This document shows, one piece after another, positions 39,380 to 51,500 of a DNA stretch of 64,000 bases (position 1 is its first letter; every line of letters starts with the position of its first letter). The stretch is from CAWFFV01 sp963814985. Its GTDB lineage: Bacteria; Chloroflexota; Ktedonobacteria; Ktedonobacterales; Ktedonobacteraceae. The stretch covers positions 7,154 through 71,153 of the forward strand of contig CAWFFV010000047.1 in NCBI GenBank assembly GCA_963814985.1, in the 5' to 3' direction. The translations under genes were made by a program, and so were the position numbers. Below the pieces are notes generated by a model, which made no database searches, was not told the origin of the DNA, and worked only from the letters and a program-made list of their open reading frames with translations.

Positions 39380-42300
39380 ATGTCTATCGCTCGTCAACAC
39401 GCCGAATGGCTGTCGCTTATCGAGGTCTCCGGCCCATTTCTCACGATGCCGGTGCTGCTGAATGTCTTTCCCCAGGGCTTGGAAAAGGATGAACAGGAGT
39501 CAGAACTGCGGCGTATCCTGCGCATGGCCTATGATGAATGGGCTGATAACCAGTCAGGAGTGCGCCCAGATCCTGCAATTCATCTTGAGTGGCTACGCTT
39601 TACGCTGGCAAACGTGCTGGAGATGCCACGAGAGGTGCTGGTCGAAGGGCAGGCATTGCCGCCAGGACTCTCGGGCATATATGCCGGAACATGCTGAAAC
39701 GCTGCTCCCGGATGTAGCACTGATCTCGCCTGATAATCACCAACCTCGCCTACTTATCAAGCTATATCCGGCAGGGCAGGATCTGGACAAATCCATTGCC
39801 GGTTTGCACTGGAAAGCCTCGCCAGCCACCCGCATGATGGAACTCTTACGCCATACAGGGGTGCGTTTGGGACTGGTGACCAATGGTGAGCGTTGGATGC
39901 TCGTTGACGCACCGGCCAATGAGACGACAGGCTTTGCTTCCTGGTACGCAGCCCTCTGGCTTGAAGAGTCGATCACGCTGCGAGCATTTCGCAGCTTATT
40001 AGGTGTGTGGCGCTTCTTTGGCGTGCCGGATGACGAAACGCTTGAAGCAATGCTCACTAAAAGTGCCAGCAACCAGCAGGAAGTCACTGATCAGTTAGGC
40101 TACCAGGTACGCCGGGCAGTCGAAATGCTGGTGCAGTCGCTCGATAGCATCGACAAAGATCGGAATCGCAAACTGCTCAACAATGTGTCAGAAACAGATC
40201 TCTATGAAGCAGCCCTGACTGTCATGATGCGGCTCGTTTTCCTTCTGTCTGCTGAGGAGCGTGGTCTCTTGCTGCTCGGCGAACTGCTCTATGACCGTAA
40301 TTACGCGATCTCCACCCTTCAGGCCATCTTACGTGATCAGGCCGAACTCTCCGGTGAGGAAGTATTGGAGCGGCGTCACGATGCGTGGAGTCGCCTGCTC
40401 GCTATCTTTCGTGTTGTCTATAGTGGTATTGAATATCAAGATATGCGCCTTCCAGCTTATGGAGGTCACCTTTTCGACCCAGATCGTTATCCGTTCTTAG
40501 AGGGGCGTGCTCTTGGCACCTCCTGGCGCGATACGATGGCTGAACCCCTGGCAATCAATAACCGTACGGTGTTACATCTGCTAGAAGCGTTGCAATTTCT
40601 CCAGGTCAAAGTGCCGGGCGGCGGTCCAACCGAGCAGCGGCGTCTCTCGTTTCGCGCCCTGGATATTGAGCAGATAGGCCACGTCTATGAGGGTCTGCTT
40701 GATCATACTGCCCGCCGCACCAAGATACCTATGCTAGGTCTGTTCGGATCAATAACCAACGAAAGCGAAGTGGCACTGGATACCTTAGAGGAACTGGCCG
40801 CGAAAAGCGAGCAAGCGCTCTCAACATTTCTAGAAGAGAAAACAGGTCGCACGCTCAACGCCATCAAGAATGCACTGACTATCTCACCCATGCCCAAACG
40901 CTTCAACCGTGCGGATTTGATGGCTGCCTGTGATAACGACCCGGCATTATTTGAGCGCGTCTTGCCTTTCGCTGGACTCCTGCGTACGGATACGTTCGAC
41001 AAACCCGTCGTCATCACCACGAACTCGGTCTATGTCACGCAAGGAAGTGATCGCCGCACGACAGGCACCCACTATACGCCACGTAGCCTGACCGAACCAA
41101 TTGTGCAGCACACCCTCGATCCGCTGGTCTATATCGGGCCGGCAGAGGGCAAGCCGCAGGAAGAGTGGCAACTGCGCCGGGCGGTAGAGATCCTTGATCT
41201 GAAGGTCTGCGATATGGCGATGGGATCGGGCGCGTTCCTGGTGCAGGTCTGCCGCTACCTCGCCGAAAAGCTGGTGGAGGCATGGGAAAATGCTGAGCAG
41301 GCGCTACCCGGCAAGCCGCAAATCACGCCCGAAGGTCTGCCCTCAACAGGAGCATTGCACGAAACCTTACTGCCCAGAGACTCAGACGAACGCCTTGCCA
41401 TCGCTATGCGGTTGGTCAGTGAACGCTGCATCTACGGCGTAGATAAAAATCCGCTCGCTGTCGAGATGGCCAAGCTCTCACTCTGGCTCATCACACTCAA
41501 CAAGAACCGACCTTTTACCTTCCTCGATCATGCCCTACGTTGCGGCGATTCGCTGCTCGGCGTCAACCTGCGCCAACTGACGACGTGGTCAATGGACAAT
41601 ATTCGGGATACTAACAAACCCCGTCAGATGATCTGGTTTGAACCCGCCATCACTCGTGCCCTCGATACCGCCCTCAAATTGCGTCGGCAGATCAGTGCTA
41701 TACAGGAAATTGATGTACACGATATCGAAGTCAAAGCTCGCCTCTTAGCCGAAGCTGAAGAGGCTATGAAACTGGTCAATCTGGGAGCAGACCTGCTCAT
41801 CGCCACTGCTTTGAGCGACACCAAACGCAGAGACCTGCTTGAGGGTACTATCCATGTTCGCTACACGGTGCTAGTCGGAGCCTTTGAGGATGCCCGTCGC
41901 GAGAAGTTTACTGAAGCACAGCAGGAAAAGCTCAGACAGGATTTTACGGCAATGAGTGAGGAGATTGAGGAACTATTGAATGGACGGCATCCTTTTCATT
42001 GGCCACTTGAATTTCCAGAGGTGTTTGTGAGTGATTTGGAAGAGGAGAGAGGGTTTTCTGCGATTGTGGGGAATCCACCATTTCAGGGCGGAGGCAAGAT
42101 TACAGCAGCATTGGGAACTGATTACCGTGATTATCTAGTAGAATATCTGGCATTAGGCAAACGTGGTATCGTCGATCTATGCGCGTACTTTTTCTTACGC
42201 ACGCTAAGCTTGGTAAGAAGAGAAGGCATGTGTGCATTACTGGCAACAAACACCATTGCGCAAGGTGATACCCGTGAAGTTGGCCTTGATCAGATTATTG

Positions 42301-43529
42301 CTTCTGATTGGTCAATTCCTCGTGCTATTCCGAGCCGGAAGTGGCCTGGTGAGGCAGGCCTGGAAGTGGCACATATCTGGCTTAGAGCGGGACAATGGGA
42401 CGGACTATATGTATTGAATGATGTAGTTGTCGAAGATATCACTGCTTTTTTATCTCCACAAGGCAAAGTACTGGGGAAACCATATATACTTGTAGCCAAT
42501 GAAAATAAGTCTTTTATAGGTTCTTTCGTCCAGGGAATGGGTTTTGTTTTAGAACCCGAAGTAGCACAGGCACTTATAGTAAACGATACCCGTAATAAAG
42601 ACATACTCTTTCCCTACCTAAATGGTGAGGATTTAAACTCTCGACACGATCAATCACCAAGCCGTTGGGTAATTAATTTTCGCGATTGGTCTCTAGAAAA
42701 AGCCGCAACATATCCCGACAGCTTTCAGATTGTGGAAGAGAAAGTGAAACCGGAAAGATCATTGAATAATGACAAGAACCTTCGTGAACGATGGTGGCTT
42801 TATAAACGACCAACAGTGGCACTCTACTCTACAATTACCGGTATGGAACGGGTGTTAGTTGTTCCCAGAGTATCAAAATACATGATTTGTGCCTGGGAGC
42901 CTAGAGGGATAATATATTCAGATGCCACCTGTATCATTGCCTCCGAATCTGACGCCACTTTCACCTTCATTCAATGTACATTCCACGGTTATTGGGCAAG
43001 AGCTAATGGTTCTAGCCTTAGAAATGATCAGCGCTATACACCTACCGATTGTTTCGAAACCTTCCCTTTCCCAACAAGTACAAACAATCTCAACGACATC
43101 GGCGAACGCTACCACATCCACCGTCAATCCATCATGCTCACACAGCAGGAAGGGCTCACCAAAACGTACAACCGTTTCCACAATTCCGACGAGCACGCAT
43201 CCGATATCGTCAAGTTGCGCGAATTGCATAAAGAGATGGATGAGGCTGTGGCACACGCGTATGGGTGGGATGACCTGAAGTTGGAGCATGGTTTTCATGA
43301 GACGAAGCAGGGGTTGCGGTACACGATCAGCGAGGAGGCGAGGAGAGAGGTGTTGGACAGATTGTTGAAACTGAATCATGAGCGCTATGCGGAGGAGGTG
43401 GCGCTGGGGCTGCATGAGAAGGGGGCGAAGAAGGGGAAGGGGAAACAAGTGAGTAAGGGAAGCAAAGATCATGGTACTAAGAAAGACGAAGATAGAGCAA
43501 GGCATCAAACCATGCTGTTATTTGAGTAG
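39380..43529 (+). pseudogene. drmMI: DrmMI-like N6-adenine DNA methyltransferase of DISARM, one frameshift
   Basis: ATG 39380 (GAAAGGAACC upstream) begins MSIARQHAEWLSLIEVSGPF. The frame shifts by one base near 39680, after which a 1280-codon frame continues without a break to 43529. The SAM-binding motif I is CDMAMGSGAFLVQV (about 41208) and the amino-methylase motif IV is VGNPPFQGG (about 42066), followed by a target-recognition-like region. This Eco57I-like adenine methylase is the modification enzyme of class 1 DISARM and marks host DNA as self. If the shift is real, only a 105-residue N-terminus or a truncated internal start is made. Confidence 0.83.
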
Positions 43530-43566
43530 AGTAGTATAAGAGTGTTCTAAAATATGGGAAAAGATC

Positions 43567-44148
43567 ATGAGAGAGAATAATCCCACTAATGTATTTATCG
43601 CCTTTGAGATGCTGCTAGAAGAGATCGAGACAGAAATTGATCTCACGAATAACGTTGGAATCAGAGCTATCGAAGAACGCGACTATGAAGGTGCGAACGA
43701 AGCAATTGGGCGCTCCACCCAGACCACTATGCTACGGGATAAACTCGTAGCACTTCGCAAGGAATGGGAAAAGCTTACCGCTTCTCAGCAAAACCAGGAA
43801 GAAGAGACGATACATGCTGAGCGGCACAACGCAGGACGATTACAAAGGGGGCTTCGCACACCGGAATCAGCCTACTACCAATCCATCTTGAAGGCACTTC
43901 GCGATGCAGGTGGCAAAGGGAGAGTGAACGATATGCTTGAAAAGGTTGAGCATTCGATGAAAGAGATCTTGAAGAAAGTTGACTATCAGCCGCTTGCCTC
44001 TGACCCGGAAATGCCGCGCTGGCGCAATACAGCGCAATGGGCACGCAATTCCATGGTCAAAGAAGGTCTTCTGAAATTGGATTCTCCAAGAGGAATATGG
44101 GAAATAACCGATGCAGGGCGCAAGGCTCTTGTAAAAGAAACCGACTAA
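43567..44148 (+). CDS. Coiled-coil plus Mrr_N-type winged-helix protein (193 aa)
   Basis: The N-terminal 80 residues are acidic and helical (FEMLLEEIETEIDL, LRKEWEKLTASQQNQEEE). Residues about 98-190 match the Mrr_N winged-helix pattern found ahead of Mrr-type nucleases (TPESAYYQSILKALRDAGG, then GIWEITDAGRKALV), but no nuclease domain follows. It may be a DNA-binding accessory or specificity protein for the restriction complex. It lies 37 bp after drmMI and 26 bp before the DUF262 gene, all one direction. Not part of the standard DISARM set. Confidence 0.6.
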   Translation: MRENNPTNVFIAFEMLLEEIETEIDLTNNVGIRAIEERDYEGANEAIGRSTQTTMLRDKLVALRKEWEKLTASQQNQEEETIHAERHNAGRLQRGLRTPESAYYQSILKALRDAGGKGRVNDMLEKVEHSMKEILKKVDYQPLASDPEMPRWRNTAQWARNSMVKEGLLKLDSPRGIWEITDAGRKALVKETD

Positions 44149-44174
44149 AAAATTCGTAAAGGGGAATATATACA

Positions 44175-46283
44175 ATGATACGGGCGCAGGATCAAGATAT
44201 TCAGTCTTTGGTGGCAGATATCCGCGATGGTAAGTTGTTGCTACCAGAAATGCAGCGCAACTACGTCTGGAAAGCCGTTCAGGTACGCGACCTATTCGAT
44301 TCACTCTACCATGAATATCCAAGCGGGCAGCTATTAGTATGGGAAACCGACGAATTGCCAGCTTCAAGGCATCGTCAGGCAAGCGTTGAGGGGCTTGAGA
44401 CAGAACAGCGCCGCCCTCAACTGCTGCTTGATGGTCAACAACGGCTCACCTCGCTTGCGGCGGTGATGCTCGGACGGCCTTTACGAGTTCGTGATATATC
44501 AAGACCAATAGATATTGCTTTTAACGTCTCCACTGAAAAATTTGAGGTGGCAGGACCTCGCCAACGTGCTCAAACCGGTTGGATTTCGCTGGTCAAACTT
44601 TTTACAGAAGGTGCGATGGCAGTGTTCATTGAACTCGACATTGATCATAAATCTCCTCAAGCACAAGAAATTCTTGAGCGTATAAGTCGGCTCGACAATA
44701 TCAAGAAATATAAATACCGTGTCAACGTATTAGAGCGCCTGAGTTATGCTGAGGTGACACATATCTTTGTGCGTACAAATTCAGGAGGTACAACGCTTGG
44801 ATATGCTGACCTGGCCCTCGCCCAGGTATCGAGCAGTTGGCAAGGTGTGACAGAAGAGCTTGAACGATACCAGAAGCATCTAGAGAAGCAGGGTATGGGC
44901 CTGGAATTGGATAATGGCCAGTTGCTACGTGCCATCGTCGTTGTATTGACTGGACAGAGTCGCTTTATCCGCTTCTTTCGAGGCGATAAGCGGGAGGTGA
45001 CTATTGATGAGCTTAAAACTTCCTGGGAGCGTGCCAAAAATGCGTTAGATCAATCCATCTCCTTCCTGGTGCATAATTGTATGATTGATCGATTAGAAAT
45101 GTTGCCAACTCACAGTGTTATAATGCCTCTGGTCGCATTCTTTGACCGTTACGGTACAAGCGTAAGTAATACGCAGCTACGGGATTTACAACGTTGGGTG
45201 TATATGGCTCTCATCTGGTCACGTTATAGTGCTTCTTCAGAGACGGCTATGGATCAAGATATAACGGCTTCGACGAAAGAAAATCCCATTCAGGCGATGA
45301 TTTAGAACATCGAGGATGTAGTTGGGCACCAAAGACCAGTTACGGAACAAGAATTGCGCGATCAGCGGAAAAACTCACCGTATATGTTGATGGCCTATGT
45401 ATTGGCCCGTCGTGCTCATGCACAGGATTGGTTCAGTGGCGTTGAGATTGGAAATAATCACACATCGGAATATCATTTGCACCATATTTTTCCTAAAGCG
45501 CAGTTAAGCGACACATATAGCTTACGCAAGGACAGCCGTACAGTGGACCAGGTAGCTAACCTGGTGTTTCTTGCATCTCCTATTAGCAAGATTACTTCCA
45601 AACGTCTTCCAGCTGAGTACTTGCCTGAAATTGATGAGCAACGGCTCAAAGCCCAATATATACCTTTGCAACGTGAACTATGGGCACTTGATACGTTTGA
45701 AGACGCAATGCTCCAACGCCGAAAGATGCTTGCCGATGCAATTAACCAACTATTCCAGTCACTCACCGAAGATAAGCATCTCTGGATACACGGACCCGTT
45801 CAGGTAATGGAAGCGCGGGTGAGTGCTATAGAGCAACAGCTTCGCCAATTAGTTGCGTATCGTTTAAGCGAAGCGAAGGGCGAGAATGCTTGGAAGCAAC
45901 TTGTACCAAACGATATTCGCGCCCTGGTCGAAGATCGTATTAAAAAGCATGAGAAAAACAAACCATATGAGATTGGGCAATATCAGACATTATCCGCAAA
46001 ATTGGTATTTTTCCAGTTTAGCGATTACTTCAAGATTATTCAGATGAAAACGAATTGGCCCTTGTTCGAGGATGTATTTGGTACAGAGCAGGCGATTGCC
46101 AAATACAGTGGTCTGGCTATTGACGCTCGCAATGCACTTAAACATGGTCGGGATCTTACACAAGTTGATCTGGCTTCAGCGGAGGCAGGCTTAACGTGGC
46201 TGGAGGCATGTCTGGCAAAGGTCAAGTTGGAGGACGAAAGTGACGTTGAAGATGCAGAGGTAGTCCAGGTGGTAGAAGGTTGA
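44175..46283 (+). pseudogene. DUF262-HNH (GmrSD/BrxU-like) protein with C-terminal HEPN motif, one in-frame TAG
   Basis: AAGGGG precedes ATG 44175. Residues 86-90 are DGQQR, the signature of DUF262 (GmrS) NTPase domains. Codon 377 is TAG (45303-45305); the same frame continues for 325 residues. There, HHIFPK at 436-441 resembles the DUF1524 (GmrD) His-Me nuclease. The last 130 residues are helical and contain RNALKH at 652-657, the Rx4H motif of HEPN ribonucleases, in a Swt1-like context. GmrSD and BrxU cut modified phage DNA; a HEPN tail would add RNA cleavage. Whether the stop is an error, a mutation or read through is unknown. Confidence 0.75.
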
Positions 46284-46320
46284 CTTCGAATTCAACCGAG
46301 AGTGAGAGGCAAGATATGAG

Positions 46321-48417
46321 ATGACCACAGAATGGCGTATTACGCAAAAGCCAGACTTTTTTAAAGCGTTGCTGGCGTTGCCTCCAAAAGAGACCCGCCA
46401 GGTTCTGGAAAAAATTAATCTCCTGGCACAGGATCCGATGCCAGATGCGAAGGTCAAGAAGCAACTTAAGTATATGGGGGGCAAGCTTCACCGTCTTCGC
46501 AGCGGTAATTACCGCATCTTCTATACCTTCGAGCAGCCATATATCAGCATTCTTGCCCTGCGCCGCCGGGATGACGATACCTATGACGAGGATATGGACG
46601 TTGAATTTCTTGGTGGTCTTGACTCACAACTTGATGAGGCACAGGTAGTTAAGGCACGGCAACCAGATTGGGAACAGATTTTTGCACCAAAAGAACCTGA
46701 GAAAAGGCTATTGCCAGAACCAATCACAGAGAAATTGCTGGCAGACTTCAATGTTCCTGAATCATGCCATACCCGGCTTCTCACCATTCAGACACGAGAG
46801 GACCTGCTAGATTGTCCTGGTGTACCTGATGATTACTTGCTGAAAATCGATGAGTATATGTTTGAGCGGCCTCTCGTTGAGGTGCTGCAACAGCCGGATT
46901 TCCTCTTGAACGATGTGAACGATTTGCTACGCTATAAAGAGGGTGAACTGCTGGGTTTCCTACTCAAACTCTCACCAGAGCAGGAAAAATATGTCACCTG
47001 GGGCATGAATGCCAGCGGGCCAACACTTCTCAAAGGTGGACCGGGCACGGGTAAGAGCACCATTGCGCTCTATCGCGTGCGCTTGCTGGTACAGGAACTA
47101 CGCAAGAAAGGGCGTGACGAGTTTCGTATCCTCTTCACCACCTATACCAATGCCCTGGTCAACTCATCCCAACAGTTGTTACAGCAGTTGCTCGGTGATG
47201 ATGTGAAGTATGTAGAGGTACAGACAGCGGATAAAATAGTCTCGAAGCTTCTGGGGCAGGCAGGAATAGCCCCAAAATTTATAGACCAGGGCGAAGCCAA
47301 TACTCTCCTGCGTCAAGTGGTAAAGGTCACTCAATTTGAAGGAAATGCAGTACAGCAGCAGGGACAGAGGCAGGCGGTCGAACGACTCAGCATTGACTAC
47401 CTTTATCAGGAAATCAGTCAGGTCATTATAGCGCGTCAGATCAACTCTTTAGAGGAGTATCTTGTCGCATCACGTCCAGGCCGCAAAGTTCGTCTCAATG
47501 CGCTTCAAAGAAAGGCAATCTGGAAGGTGTATGAGACCTTCCGACAACTGTTGAAACAACAAGGCAAAGAGATATGGCATCAGGCGAGAGCTCTAGCAGA
47601 GAAATGTGTGGCAGATGGCGTTGTTGGTCTCCGTTATAGTGCGGTAGTGATTGATGAAGCACAAGACCTTGACCCCAGTGCATTACGGTTGCTGGTACGT
47701 TTGTGCGATAGGCCTAATCGTATCTTTATCACCGCCGACGCCAACCAGTCCATTTACAGGAGTGGCTTCAACTGGGATGATGTGCATGCAAGTCTGCGCT
47801 TCCAGGGGCGCACCAGTATTTTGCATACCAACTATCGCTCAACTCGAGAAATCGGTGAGGCCGCCCAATCCTATTTGACAGGAGGCGCACTGGATACAGA
47901 GCAGGTAAAACACATTTATATGAATAGCGGACCTGCGCCTGCTGTACGAGAGATTTATAATGGAGGCGAAGAAGTACGACTCCTTTCACACTTCTTGCCA
48001 GCAGCTGCACGGGAGTTCAAACTCGCTATTGGCTCTTGTGCCATTCTTTGTCCAACAATCAAGGCGGGAAAAGCTATAGCCGCTGAATTATCTCAGCAGG
48101 GCATAGAAGCCACTTTTATGTCTGGACAAGAGCTGAATTTGTTGCGTCCCGGAGTAAAGGTTCTTACACTCAACTCTGCGAAAGGGTTGGAATTTCCTAT
48201 TGTTGTCCTATCAGGTTTTATCAATAGTGGATGGTATATACATGGGCCAGCACATATTGGTGTGGAGGAGCAGGAGGAGTTTCTCGCAACGGATCAACGT
48301 ACTATGTTTGTTGGTATGACCCGAGCGATGCGTGCGTTGCTTATAACCATACCGGCGCAGGCAAAATCACCGTTGCTACAGCGTTTCGATGCAACATACT
48401 GGAATCTTGGGCGATGA
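46321..48417 (+). CDS. RelE/ParE-like domain fused to UvrD-type helicase (698 aa)
   Basis: Residues 1-90 fit the RelE/ParE toxin fold (RITQKPDFFKALLALPPK, then KLHRLRSGNYRIFYTF). After a linker with a helix-hairpin-helix-like stretch comes a superfamily 1 helicase: Walker A GGPGTGKST near 239-247, DEAQ at 445-448, ANQSIYRSG, NYRSTREIG, NSAKGLEFPIVVLSG and the final motif GMTRAMRALLI. RelE folds bind ribosomes or mRNA; UvrD motors translocate on DNA. Such fusions are known as proteins but are not a standard DISARM component. Intact, and its stop overlaps the next small ORF (ATGA). Confidence 0.8.
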   Translation: MTTEWRITQKPDFFKALLALPPKETRQVLEKINLLAQDPMPDAKVKKQLKYMGGKLHRLRSGNYRIFYTFEQPYISILALRRRDDDTYDEDMDVEFLGGLDSQLDEAQVVKARQPDWEQIFAPKEPEKRLLPEPITEKLLADFNVPESCHTRLLTIQTREDLLDCPGVPDDYLLKIDEYMFERPLVEVLQQPDFLLNDVNDLLRYKEGELLGFLLKLSPEQEKYVTWGMNASGPTLLKGGPGTGKSTIALYRVRLLVQELRKKGRDEFRILFTTYTNALVNSSQQLLQQLLGDDVKYVEVQTADKIVSKLLGQAGIAPKFIDQGEANTLLRQVVKVTQFEGNAVQQQGQRQAVERLSIDYLYQEISQVIIARQINSLEEYLVASRPGRKVRLNALQRKAIWKVYETFRQLLKQQGKEIWHQARALAEKCVADGVVGLRYSAVVIDEAQDLDPSALRLLVRLCDRPNRIFITADANQSIYRSGFNWDDVHASLRFQGRTSILHTNYRSTREIGEAAQSYLTGGALDTEQVKHIYMNSGPAPAVREIYNGGEEVRLLSHFLPAAAREFKLAIGSCAILCPTIKAGKAIAAELSQQGIEATFMSGQELNLLRPGVKVLTLNSAKGLEFPIVVLSGFINSGWYIHGPAHIGVEEQEEFLATDQRTMFVGMTRAMRALLITIPAQAKSPLLQRFDATYWNLGR

Positions 48418-48551
48418 TAAGTACCGTCATCGCTGGGAAACAAAGCGAAGCCTGGTATGATAAATTCTTCCCTGGTCGTCTCGTTACAACCCAGGAATTA
48501 GGTACGCTGAGCAAGGAAGCTGAAGAGTTCATCGAAAAGCATTTCTCATAG
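48414..48551 (+). CDS. 45-aa ORF translationally coupled to the RelE-UvrD gene
   Basis: ATG 48414 overlaps the helicase TGA (48415-48417). The acidic product (MISTVIAGKQSEAWYDKFF, ending EAEEFIEKHFS) looks like a folded mini-protein. It could be an antitoxin-like partner of the RelE domain, or the shifted C-terminal end of the helicase. It ends 12 bp before drmA. Confidence 0.45.
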   Translation: MISTVIAGKQSEAWYDKFFPGRLVTTQELGTLSKEAEEFIEKHFS

Positions 48552-48563
48552 AAAAAAGGGAAC

Positions 48564-51500
48564 GTGTTCGTGGATGTAATCAACTTGCCGAAAGTTCTTC
48601 CAGGCAGCCTTGACCTGGAAGCTATCAATCGAAACTTACGATCAGGCAAGGCAACATTGAATTGGAACGAGGTCGCAAATGCTTCTCAGGAGCATCTTGC
48701 AATGTTGCTCGCCGGTCTGGATCTGGTTGATCATAGTGAAGTTCTCGGTATGGAAACTGTACCTGATGAATTGTCCAGTCCTGTGCTGCAAGCACTCTCT
48801 GGAGCAGAACGCAATTCTCCTCGCCGCATTGAGCGCAAGCGGACAGTGAACAAACGTGTTGTTCCTGCTATCCAGGAACCTGAGCAACCAGTAGGACTGA
48901 ATAGGGTTGCTCGCTTAGATGAGGAGAAGCTGGCACGATCTGTGCAGCTTCTTCCCGAACCACCTCGCTCTCTGCTTCAACCACTTTCACCGTCGGCATT
49001 ACGCGATGAGTTGGAGCGTCTAGTGCTGCAAGACCTGCTCGGCCCGGCAGGTGGGATTGAGGAGGAGATAGATGAGGGCAGTGTGCGTGATCGTTATCTG
49101 GTAGGTGCACTTGCCCCCCGTGATCAGCAGATTCTCCCAGAAACGCTGGATGAGCTGGCAGTACCAGAAGAAGGGAGCATTGAAGATGGTGCCAATGATG
49201 ATGCGGCACTGCAAATTACCAGCCTCTATCCCTCGTCGATCGGCATGAGCTTCTCTGTTGATGGAACTGCGACCAGTCTGAGCGTCGAGGCAAGTTGGGG
49301 CTACTATAGGCGTGAGCATAGTGAGACGCTGAAAACCCCCAAAGGCGCTCCCAAGATGGTGTGGAAGCGAAAGCATAGTGGGGAGAAGTCGAAACACATT
49401 CCCTTGAAAGAAGGGCCTATTCCATCCTGGAGTCCTGAGCCAGAGGAACAACCCGACGTGATTGTACGGGGGGTGATACGTCGCCTGGAGGACTGCTGGA
49501 CGATAACACTCTTTCTGATCAATGAACAGAGCGAACCCGAGAAGCGCCGTGATGAAGCCTGGGTCTTTCAACCAGAACTCTCAGTTGCGGCTCCTGACAG
49601 CACACCTATCTTTCAGCACCGCACTCTCAGTGGAACAAGGTGGCAGTCCGATGAAGAGCTTGCAATGATGATGCTTTACCGACGTCAGGTGAGCTTTGCC
49701 ATTGGTCACGGTATTGGTGTGCATGCCGAGACCGTACCAGGCGACCCAACCAGAGCTGTTCGTCTTTCTACACTGTGTCGTACCCACGTACGATGTGCCG
49801 CGCACCGAAGCCCCTACCACGGTAGAGATACCAGGACTGACTGATCTGGTGCTGGATATGAAAGGACTTGCCGAAAGTCCCATGACAGAATTGGCTGGCA
49901 AGTTGATGCCCCTCGTCACCTCCTACGAAGCCTGGATTGCGGAGCAAACAGCACAGATAGATAACCCGGACGCTGGATTGGCAGAATACCATCGTGTAGC
50001 AGAGCAGGCGATGGAGGAATGCCAACGTACCCTTGTTCGCATCCAGGAAGGGATTGTGCTCTTGTCGAACAATCGGCACGCCGCGCAAGCCTTCTCTTTT
50101 ATGAATAAAGCCATGTGGCAGCAGCGCATTCATGCGTTGCATGCCGAAGAGAGGCGGCGGGAGCAGAGTACGTCGTTGGAGGAAAAGGATCAACCGGAGA
50201 ACCGGAGCTGGCGTCCCTTCCAGCTAGCCTTTATTTTACTCAATCTGCCAGCGCTGACCGATCTGCACCATCCCGATCGTAGCGCAGAAGCGAGTGCAGT
50301 GGCCGATCTCCTCTGGTTTCCGACTGGTGGTGGGAAAACAGAGGCGTATCTTGGCCTGACAGCCTATACACTGGCAATCCGTCGTCTGCAAGGAATAATC
50401 GGAGGCCACTCTGGCGAGGAGGGAGTCGCTGTGATTATGCGCTACACTCTGCGCCTGCTCACACTCCAGCAATTCCAGCGTGCGACGGCGCTTATCTGCG
50501 CCTGTGAATCTTCCGGCAAGAACGATAAGCAGCGCACATGGGGCACGACGCCTTTCCGCCTGGGACTCTGGGTTGGGCAACGTACCACCCCCAACACAAC
50601 GGAACAGAGCGAGAAGCAAGTATGCAGGATCGAGGTCAGTATTCCAGCGGGGCAGCGCAATTGGCGGCGTCGGCTCTGCACGCCAGTTGACGAACTGTCC
50701 CTGGTGTGGCTCTCCCATTGAGGCTGGCGAGATATCAAGGTCGAACCATTCGCGAAAGGGCGCGGTCGTACGTTTATCTACTGCGGAGACATTCTGGGTC
50801 GGTGCCCCTTTCAGCCGTAAGTAACGCGCCTGAGGGTCTGCCTGTACTGGTTGTCGATGAGGAAATTTACCGCTGTCTGCCAGCATTACTCATCTCAACT
50901 GTTGATAAATTCGCCCAGATGCCCTGGAACGGAGCCACACAGATGCTGTTTGGCAAGGTAGATAAGCACTGTAGTCGTCACGGATTCCACTGCCCCGATC
51001 TTGAGGATAAAGACCACCACCGGGCAGTAGGAAGTTTTCCCGCAGCAAGATCTCTTGCGCATGCTCCACTCCGTCCGCCTGATCTGATTATCCAGGACGA
51101 ACTGCACCTCATCTCTGGCCCACTTGGCACGTTGGTTGCGCTCTATGAAGTGGCAGTAGATCATCTCTCGACATGGACGGTGGATGGGAAGACGAGTTCG
51201 ACCGAAGGTAGTGGCAGCAACGGCTACTATCCGACGAGCGGCCCAACAGGTGCATGCTCTGTTTATGCGCCAGGTGAACGTTTTTCCGCCTCAAGGACTG
51301 AACGTTACGGATAATTTCTTCGCTCGCCAGCGTGAACCAGATGACGCGACCCCAGGGCGAAGGTATGTGGGCATTTGCGCGAGCGGGCGTCGCCTCAAAG
51401 CCGCGCTTATCCGTGTCTACGTAGCCTATCTCTCTGCTGGTCAGTATCTCTATAATCACTATGGTCAGGCCACCGATCCCTGGATGACCCTCGTTGGCTA

